NCBI RefSeq assembly: GCF_000359125.1
Contig: NZ_CAAF010000051.1
Coordinates: 1-51,400, forward strand
Length of the DNA: 51,400 nt
Source of the DNA: Mesorhizobium sp. STM 4661
GTDB taxonomy: Bacteria > Pseudomonadota > Alphaproteobacteria > Rhizobiales > Rhizobiaceae
Direction of reading: 5' to 3'
The notes beneath the pieces are model-generated. The model saw only the letters and a list, made by a program, of their open reading frames with translations, was not told the origin of the DNA and made no database searches. Numbering within the stretch: the first letter of the stretch is position 1; every line of letters starts with the position of its first letter. The position numbers and the translations under genes are program-made. This document shows, in pieces, positions 46,500-51,400 of this stretch.

Positions 46500-46697
46500 A
46501 TGGAAGACAGAATCAACACGCTGGACGAGCTCTTGAGCGATCCGATGGTCCAACTCGTGATGCAGCGTGACCGCGTGCGACCCGAACAGGTGCGCACGCT
46601 GCTCGAACGGGCTCGTCGTCCTGCCGCCGAGGAACCGCTTGTGCCGCCGGCGCATGTGGTGGCCAAGACCTGCCAGAAGCTCTGGCTGTGCCGGTAG
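46500..46697 (+). CDS. Small conserved protein of unknown function
   Basis: 65 residues from the ATG at 46500, with GAGGCGATC upstream. It reads MEDRINTLDELLSDPMVQLV, then MQRDRVRPEQVRTLLERARR, ending AHVVAKTCQKLWLCR. Two helices and a C-terminal CxxxxLC-like pair of cysteines. I recall similar short proteins in rhizobia without a known role. The region before it, 46377-46499, holds no gene. Confidence 0.7.
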   Translation: MEDRINTLDELLSDPMVQLVMQRDRVRPEQVRTLLERARRPAAEEPLVPPAHVVAKTCQKLWLCR

Positions 46698-46729
46698 AGC
46701 GGGCGCCGGTCAGCCGGAATTCGCCGTGG

Positions 46730-46850
46730 TTGCGGAGATAGGCAAGTTTGAAGCCGAGGCGCGCATAGTTGCGATAGGCCAAGCCATCGCATTCGGGCAC
46801 GGCGACTCGATATCGGCGACGCACGGCGCCGTCACCGAGACAGCAATTTC
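46730..46850 (-). pseudogene. Possible remnant of an acetyltransferase C-terminus
   Basis: On the minus strand the stretch LAYRNYARLGFKLAYLRNHG resembles GNAT motif B (N-Y-x-R-L-G-F). No start or remaining domain is present and the frame runs into the family B repeat, so it may be a gene end left after deletion. The match is short and could be chance. Confidence 0.2.
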
Positions 46851-46906
46851 GTAAATTGATAGGGAGGAAGAACGCGGCGAAGCAGACCGAGCGCCGGCGA
46901 TCCTTC

Positions 46907-47064
46907 GCGCCCCCCTCTGTCCTGCCGGACATCTCCCCCACAAGGAGGGAGATTGGCCGTCACCTCGGCTTTCGCCAATCTCCAAGGTTGCTGCGTGGGC
47001 GCCGTGCGCGAAGCTGCCGATCTCCCCAAGTGGCAGGGCTGTCCGGCAGGACAGAGGGGGGCGC
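46907..47064. repeat. Family B palindromic element, full two-armed copy
   Basis: GCGCCCCCCTCTGTCCTGCC at the left and GGCAGGACAGAGGGGGGCGC at the right are exact complements at their ends. The inside is more diverged than in the copies at 34.2 and 41.0 kb. It fills much of the 505-bp gap 46698-47202. The rest holds the possible acetyltransferase remnant and the AT-richer upstream region of the GH25 gene. Confidence 0.9.
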
Positions 47065-47202
47065 TGTCCCTCCGGCGTTTCAATAAAGAGACCTAACAAT
47101 TTGATTCAATCTTTGTTGGTAATTTCTCGTTAGTACTCTGGACTGGTTTGTCCGGCGGCGTGTGCTTGCCTTCGGTCTGTTGTGTTTTGCGTACAGGTCC
47201 AG

Positions 47203-48285
47203 ATGCGGTTACCAGGCGTCGTCATTTTCTCGCTCGCATCGCTTTGGCTCGCCGGCTGTTCGTCGACGGCGGGCGTCGATGCCCTGCAAATGCCGTCGAA
47301 CGAGACGACGAGCTCAGTGGTGCGGCCGAGCGCGCCGGTCGCCTCCGTGCCGGCTGCTGTGGCGCCGACCGCCGGCCTCGCGCCCATGAAATCCGAAGCC
47401 CCCATGAAATCCGAAGCCCTTGCCGAGAGCGATCGGCCCTTTGGCCTGGCGGAGGAGGAAACCGTGGCGTTTGCGACGCCTGAATTGCCCGACAGTGCCG
47501 AACCTCCGGTAGAGCCGGCTGCCCTGATGTCGCCGCCGAAGCGGCTTTCGCGCGCGGCGCCGGCGATGCTTGCCGAGCCGGTCACGCGCTACGGCTTTCG
47601 CGATGCCAAGCCGATCAATTTCGGCAAGGTATCGCCCAGGCGCCTTGCCGTGCACGGCGTCGACGTTTCGCGCTGGCAGGGCAATGTGAACTGGGACAAG
47701 CTCCGCGCCCAGGGCGCGAACTTCGCCTACATCAAGGCGACCGATGGCGGCGACCATCTCGATCCGATGTTCAGGACCAACTGGCGCAACGCCGACGCCG
47801 CCGGCCTGAAGCGCGGCGCCTATCATTTCTTCTATTGGTGCCGCACCGCCGGCGAGCAGGCCGACTGGTTCATCCGCAACGTCCCGAGGGTCGAGGGTGC
47901 CTTGCCGCCGGTGATCGACGTCGAGTGGAACGGCGACTCCTCCTGCAAGCGGCGGCCGTCGCGCGCAACGGTGCTGGAAAAGATGCAGGTCTTCATGGAC
48001 AAGCTCGAGCGCCATTACGGCCAGCGCCCCATCATCTACACCAGTCCCGACTTCTACCGCGACAATCTGCGCGGCGCCTTTCTGGACTACCCGTTCTGGC
48101 TGCGCGCCGTGGCGCAGCACCCGTCAAAAGTCTATCCCGGCCGCAAATGGCTGTTCTGGCAATATTCCGGCTCCGGCCTGTCGCAGGGTGTGAGAGGGCG
48201 CATCGACCTCAACGTGTTCCGCGGTGACGAGCGCGCCTGGCGCAACTGGGTTGGCGGACGGCAGATGGTGGCCGACGCGGAGTGA
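47203..48285 (+). CDS. GH25-family lysozyme lipoprotein
   Basis: 360 residues from the ATG at 47203. MRLPGVVIFSLASLWLAGCS is a lipoprotein signal with lipobox LAGC. A 120-residue Ala/Pro/Glu-rich linker follows. The GH25 domain (about 145-350) starts LAVHGVDVSRWQGNVNWDKL with the catalytic-site Asp, then NFAYIKATDGGDHLDPMF, GAYHFFYWCRTAGEQADWFI, and VIDVEWNGD with the acid/base pair. It would cleave peptidoglycan at the outer membrane or in the periplasm. An 18-bp tandem duplication gives PMKSEA twice in the linker. Confidence 0.88.
   Translation: MRLPGVVIFSLASLWLAGCSSTAGVDALQMPSNETTSSVVRPSAPVASVPAAVAPTAGLAPMKSEAPMKSEALAESDRPFGLAEEETVAFATPELPDSAEPPVEPAALMSPPKRLSRAAPAMLAEPVTRYGFRDAKPINFGKVSPRRLAVHGVDVSRWQGNVNWDKLRAQGANFAYIKATDGGDHLDPMFRTNWRNADAAGLKRGAYHFFYWCRTAGEQADWFIRNVPRVEGALPPVIDVEWNGDSSCKRRPSRATVLEKMQVFMDKLERHYGQRPIIYTSPDFYRDNLRGAFLDYPFWLRAVAQHPSKVYPGRKWLFWQYSGSGLSQGVRGRIDLNVFRGDERAWRNWVGGRQMVADAE
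47383..47418 (+). repeat. 18-bp tandem duplication inside the GH25 gene
   Basis: CCCATGAAATCCGAAGCC occurs twice in tandem (47383-47400 and 47401-47418), duplicating PMKSEA in frame in the linker. Confidence 0.95.
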
Positions 48286-48379
48286 GCGCTCGCGGCGGCG
48301 CTGGTCGCGGCTGCAAAAGCCGCCATTTGCAGGCCGGCATGACGTGAACATCGACGGACCCGCCCCCCCTGTCGCGGGA

Positions 48380-48408
48380 TTGTCATGGATCTGTCATCGC
48401 TCTGAAAT
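48380..48408 (+). promoter_or_regulatory. PHO box (PhoB-binding site), three heptamers
   Basis: Heptamers TTGTCAT (48380-48386), CTGTCAT (48391-48397) and CTGAAAT (48402-48408) are each separated by 4 nt, the exact 11-bp period of PhoB sites (CTGTCAT, 4 nt, CTGTCAT). The site lies 50 bp upstream of the esterase/phytase-like gene start, so phosphate-starvation control is likely. Confidence 0.8.
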
Positions 48409-48457
48409 GTCGTTCCTCCAAAGCAGGTGGCTTCCACTCGAACAGGAGACGCCACCC

Positions 48458-50656
48458 GTGCCCCGCCATTCCGCGCTTTTCGCCCTGACGGCAGCGCTTG
48501 CTGCCTCCGTTTCGCTGCCGGCCCATGCCGACATGATGTTCAACCGGGTCGCGAGCTTCGCGGTCGCCGGAAACCTGCCGGCGGACATCGAGAAGACCAC
48601 GCCGACTTCGTCCGAGATCATCGCGGCCAGCGAAGACGGCATGACGCTGGTCTATTCCGACAGCCCGCTCGGTGCGATCGGCTTCATCGACATCGCCGAT
48701 CCCAAGGCGCCCAAGGCCGGCGGCATCGTCAAGATCGACGGCGAGCCGACCTCGGTCGTGGTCATCGGCGGCAAGGTGCTGGCCGGTGTCAACACGTCGG
48801 AGAGCAAGGCCAAGCCTTCGGGCAAGCTCACCGTCATCGACCTCGCCTCCAAGGCGATCGAAAGCACCTGCGACCTCGGCGGCCAGCCGGACTCGCTGGC
48901 GCTGAGCAAGGACGGCAAGTTCCTGGCCATCGCCATAGAGAACGAGCGCGACGAGGAGGTGAACGACGGAGAAATGCCGCAGATGCCGGCGGGCGATCTC
49001 AAGATTTTCACGCTTGCAAAAGGCCAGCCCGATTGCGCGACGATGAAGACCGTGAACCTGGCGGGCATCGCCGAAGTCGCGGCGGAAGATCCGGAGCCGG
49101 AATTCGTCGCCTTCAACGAGGCCGGCGAGATCGCGGTCACGCTGCAGGAAAACAATCACATCGCCATCGTCAACGCCGAAACCGGCGCGATCGTCACGCA
49201 CTTCTCCGCCGGCTCCGTCACGCTGGACAAGATCGACACCAAGAAGAACGGCGCCTTCTCCTTCGATGGCAAAATGGAAAACGTCGCGCGCGAACCTGAT
49301 TCCGTGAAATGGCTCGACAATGACCGTCTCGTCGTCGCCAACGAAGGCGACTACAAGGGCGGCTCGCGCGGCTTCACGATCTTCAGCAAGAAAGGCGAGG
49401 TTCTCTACGAATCCGGCCCGTCCTTCGAGTATCAGGTCGCCAATGCCGGCCACTATCCCGAAGCCCGCAACAAGAAGGGCATCGAGGCTGAAGGTATCGA
49501 GACCGGCATCTTCGGGCAAGACAAGCTGATTTTCGTCGCTTCGGAGCGTGGCTCCGCCGTCGGCGTCTACAAGGACACGGGCGCGGAGCCTCAGTTTGTC
49601 CAGATCCTGCCATCCGGCATCGGCCCGGAAGGCCTGGTCGCGATCCCGTCGCGCAATCTCCTGATCACCGCCAACGAGACCGATCTGGTCGAGGACGGGC
49701 TCGCCCGCTCGCACGTCATGGTCTACGAGCGTTCCGAGGGTCCCGCCACATACCCGATGATCACGGCAAAGCTCACGGCGGAAGGCACGCCGCTCGGCTG
49801 GGGTGCGCTTTCGGCGCTCACGGCCGGCGACACAGCCGGCAAGCTCTTCGCGGCTTCGGACTCATTCTACGCCAACGCGCCCTCGATCTTCGAGATCGAT
49901 GCCACGCAGACCCCGGCGCTGATCACCGGCAAGACCATCGTCAAGCGTGACGGCCAGCCCGCGCAGAAGCTCGACATCGAAGGTATTGTCGCCGACGGTG
50001 AAGGCGGCTTCTGGCTGGCCAATGAAGGCGATCCGGCAAAGCTCGTCCCGCAAGCCATCCTGCGCGTCAACGACAAGGGCGAGATCAAGCAGGAAATCGG
50101 CTTCCCGATGGAACTGCTCGCGCATCAGACCCGCTTCGGTCTCGAAGGCATCACCACCATCGGCGAGGGCGACGACCTGACGCTGGTGATGGCCGTGCAG
50201 CGCGAATGGGCCGACGATCCGAAGGGTCAGGTCAAGCTCTTGGCCTACAAGCCCAAGGCCAAGGAATGGTCGGCGGCGCGCTATCCGCTCGAAGCGACCG
50301 AATCTGGCTGGGTCGGCCTGTCGGAGATCACCGCGCATGACGGCAAGCTCTACATCCTCGAACGCGACAATCTGATCGGCGACCAGGCCAAGGTGAAGCG
50401 CATCTATTCGGTGCCGCTCGACGCCTTCAAGCCGGCCAAGCTCGGTAGCGACCTGCCGGTTGTCGAAAAGACGCTGGTGCGCGACATCATCGGCGACCTG
50501 AAATCAGCCACCAACGGCTATGTCGTCGACAAGGTCGAAGGTTTCACCCTCGACAAGAACGGCGACATCTTCGTCGCCACCGACAATGACGGCGTCGACG
50601 ATTCCTCAGGCGAAACGCTGTTTCTCCGCTTGGGCAACATCAGCGCCGTGAACTGA
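48458..50656 (+). CDS. Exported esterase-like activity of phytase family protein
   Basis: 732 residues from a GTG at 48458, placed by AGGAGA 9 nt upstream. Signal peptide ending SLPAHA-DM. The N-terminal 350 residues form a beta-propeller of repeated strands (KDGKFLAIAIENE, FVAFNEAGEIAVTLQENNHI, VKWLDNDRLVVANEGDYKGG). The C-terminal 350 have GLVAIPSRNLLITANETD, LDIEGIVADGEGGFWLANEG and RFGLEGITTIGEGDDLTLVM, the pattern of phytase-like esterases. Acidic Asp/Glu pairs could bind calcium. With the PHO box it is a candidate for scavenging phosphate from organic esters outside the inner membrane. Confidence 0.8.
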   Translation: MPRHSALFALTAALAASVSLPAHADMMFNRVASFAVAGNLPADIEKTTPTSSEIIAASEDGMTLVYSDSPLGAIGFIDIADPKAPKAGGIVKIDGEPTSVVVIGGKVLAGVNTSESKAKPSGKLTVIDLASKAIESTCDLGGQPDSLALSKDGKFLAIAIENERDEEVNDGEMPQMPAGDLKIFTLAKGQPDCATMKTVNLAGIAEVAAEDPEPEFVAFNEAGEIAVTLQENNHIAIVNAETGAIVTHFSAGSVTLDKIDTKKNGAFSFDGKMENVAREPDSVKWLDNDRLVVANEGDYKGGSRGFTIFSKKGEVLYESGPSFEYQVANAGHYPEARNKKGIEAEGIETGIFGQDKLIFVASERGSAVGVYKDTGAEPQFVQILPSGIGPEGLVAIPSRNLLITANETDLVEDGLARSHVMVYERSEGPATYPMITAKLTAEGTPLGWGALSALTAGDTAGKLFAASDSFYANAPSIFEIDATQTPALITGKTIVKRDGQPAQKLDIEGIVADGEGGFWLANEGDPAKLVPQAILRVNDKGEIKQEIGFPMELLAHQTRFGLEGITTIGEGDDLTLVMAVQREWADDPKGQVKLLAYKPKAKEWSAARYPLEATESGWVGLSEITAHDGKLYILERDNLIGDQAKVKRIYSVPLDAFKPAKLGSDLPVVEKTLVRDIIGDLKSATNGYVVDKVEGFTLDKNGDIFVATDNDGVDDSSGETLFLRLGNISAVN

Positions 50657-50688
50657 GGCTGTTTCCCTTGAGGGAAGGTCGATCTGCG

Positions 50689-50726
50689 AAGCGGATTGGT
50701 GCGTCGGAAGCGGATTGGTGCGTCGG
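50689..50726. repeat. 19-bp tandem duplication after the phytase-like gene
   Basis: AAGCGGATTGGTGCGTCGG occurs at 50689-50707 and 50708-50726. The gap 50657-51001 holds this, a short hairpin TTCCC/GGGAA right after the stop, and the family C element; no gene. Confidence 0.95.
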
Positions 50727-50780
50727 CAGCGCGGAGACGGTTGAGGGGTGCTGGGCGGAGCTCGGCTGGTGCCAAGCTGG

Positions 50781-50968
50781 AGCACCCCTCATCCGACCGA
50801 GCTTTGCTCGGCCACCTTCTCCCACAAGGGGAGAAGGGAGAGCTTGGCACCTGCGCCTCTGCCAATCTGCAATGTTGGCGATTAGCAGCAAGGCCGACGC
50901 GATTTCCCCTTCTCCCCCTGTGGGAGAAGGTGGATCGGCGCGCAGCGCCGAGACGGATGAGGTGTGCT
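50781..50968. repeat. Family C palindromic intergenic element
   Basis: AGCACCCCTCATCCG (50781-50795) and CGGATGAGGTGTGCT (50954-50968) pair at 14 of 15 positions and bound the element. Inside are two hairpins built on CCTTCTCCC/GGGAGAAGG, at 50813-50836 and 50907-50930. The same CCTTCTCCCCCTGTGGG block begins again at 51384 and is cut by the window end. Confidence 0.85.
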
Positions 50969-51001
50969 GGACGGAGGGCTTGGTTTGGTTAATCTCGCCC
51001 C

Positions 51002-51373
51002 ATGCCGCATCAGCCCGTCGCTCCCGCCAAACGTCGTTTTGCCCGATCGCTTCGGCGTGAACCAACGGAAGCGGAAGATCGCTTATGGCATGAACTACGC
51101 GGACGCCGGCTCGATCGCATCAAGTTCCGGCGTCAGGTTCCGGTCGGTAAATTCATCGCCGATTTCATTTGTGCCGAGGCCAGGCTGATCGTCGAGATTG
51201 ACGGCAGCCAGCATGCGGATTCTGACTATGACCGAGAGCGAGACGCCGAATTGAAGGCGAGGGGCTTTCGCGTACTGCGCTTCTGGAATGACGACGTGCT
51301 TCGGGATTTGAACGCCGTCTGCGATACGATCATCGCTTATGTACGAGATGGGAGCTTGCAGCCTTGGCGGTAG
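51002..51373 (+). CDS. DUF559 domain-containing protein
   Basis: 123 residues from the ATG at 51002. DUF559 is a Vsr/restriction-endonuclease-like fold: RREPTEAEDRLWHELRGRRL, IKFRRQVPVGKFIADFICAE, LIVEIDGSQHADSDYDRERD (catalytic E-x-D-G-x-x-H), and LKARGFRVLRFWNDDVLRDL. Such proteins may nick or bind DNA; many are freestanding with unknown role. No methylase is nearby. Confidence 0.9.
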   Translation: MPHQPVAPAKRRFARSLRREPTEAEDRLWHELRGRRLDRIKFRRQVPVGKFIADFICAEARLIVEIDGSQHADSDYDRERDAELKARGFRVLRFWNDDVLRDLNAVCDTIIAYVRDGSLQPWR

Positions 51374-51383
51374 CGCGGTCTTG

Positions 51384-51400
51384 CCTTCTCCCCCTGTGGG
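51384..51400. repeat. Start of another family C element, cut by the window end
   Basis: CCTTCTCCCCCTGTGGG matches the inner block of the element at 50781-50968. Only 17 bases are visible. Confidence 0.6.

Noticed and set aside
47203..48285. Prophage endolysin
   Set aside because: The GH25 protein has a lipoprotein signal and long linker, and no phage genes surround it.
48383..49714. Minus-strand open frame opposite the phytase-type gene
   Set aside because: Composition typical of an antisense shadow; the plus strand has a signal peptide, ribosome binding site and PHO box.

Overview
The window comes from a GC-rich alphaproteobacterial chromosome, most likely a rhizobium of the Mesorhizobium type. 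The evidence is the protein families (dimeric NADP isocitrate dehydrogenase, F1-ATPase zeta/DUF1476 divergent from purC, Grx4-BolA, several rhizobial DUF families) and many copies of short palindromic intergenic elements typical of that group. I see no rRNA, tRNA, CRISPR array, integrase or complete insertion sequence, so it reads as core chromosome with some accessory and decaying loci.

Layout. 1-10 kb: glutathione S-transferase and icd (minus), then an RNA methyltransferase overlapping murI, a DUF3008 gene, rpsD with a long structured leader, ttcA overlapping an inositol-monophosphatase-family gene, a small secreted protein, a Bcr/CflA transporter, the monothiol glutaredoxin grxD and a phosphodiester-glycosidase-like exported protein. 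10-25 kb: a broken-up purine block on the minus strand (purC, purS, a small coiled-coil gene, purQ, then purL, then bolA; purB further on). It is interrupted by a MocR regulator, a DUF1127 gene, a toxin-antitoxin pair, a Pr6Pr-type membrane protein and a lipoprotein. Between purC and purB lie the ATPase inhibitor zeta, an HpaI-type aldolase and two RBBP9-type hydrolases either side of an exported VOC protein. 25-28.5 kb: exported DUF2259 protein, DUF2171 protein, a 23-bp tandem repeat array, a P1-family peptidase coupled to a LivK-type binding protein.

28.6-34.2 kb holds a plus-strand operon: flavin reductase, MoxR/CoxD ATPase, CoxE vWA protein, two separate XdhC modules and a molybdopterin-binding/MocA fusion. 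It looks like maturation machinery for a CO-dehydrogenase-like molybdenum hydroxylase, but no coxMSL-type structural genes are present here. 34.2-39.9 kb: hydrolase, DUF1176 and DUF1993 proteins, a 54-residue DUF1127-like gene, a candidate small RNA with three hairpins, an aldo/keto reductase and a class V aminotransferase. 39.9-44.3 kb: a minus-strand operon of dimethylformamidase-like protein, class III aminotransferase and GNAT acetyltransferase, ending in a decayed histone-deacetylase-family gene. 44.4-51.4 kb: orphan ParB-domain protein, 2OG-Fe(II) oxygenase, a frameshifted GFA gene, a GH25 lysozyme lipoprotein, a large exported phytase-type esterase preceded by a three-heptamer PHO box, and a DUF559 protein.

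The most useful leads are the small RNA candidate near 37.3 kb, the rpsD leader near 4.5 kb, the PHO box with the phytase-like protein, the orphan Mo-enzyme maturation operon, the decayed deacetylase, and three families of palindromic repeats, some of which abut the 5' ends of genes. No wholly new multi-gene system is proven by the sequence alone. Functions are assigned by recognising families by eye; no database search was run.
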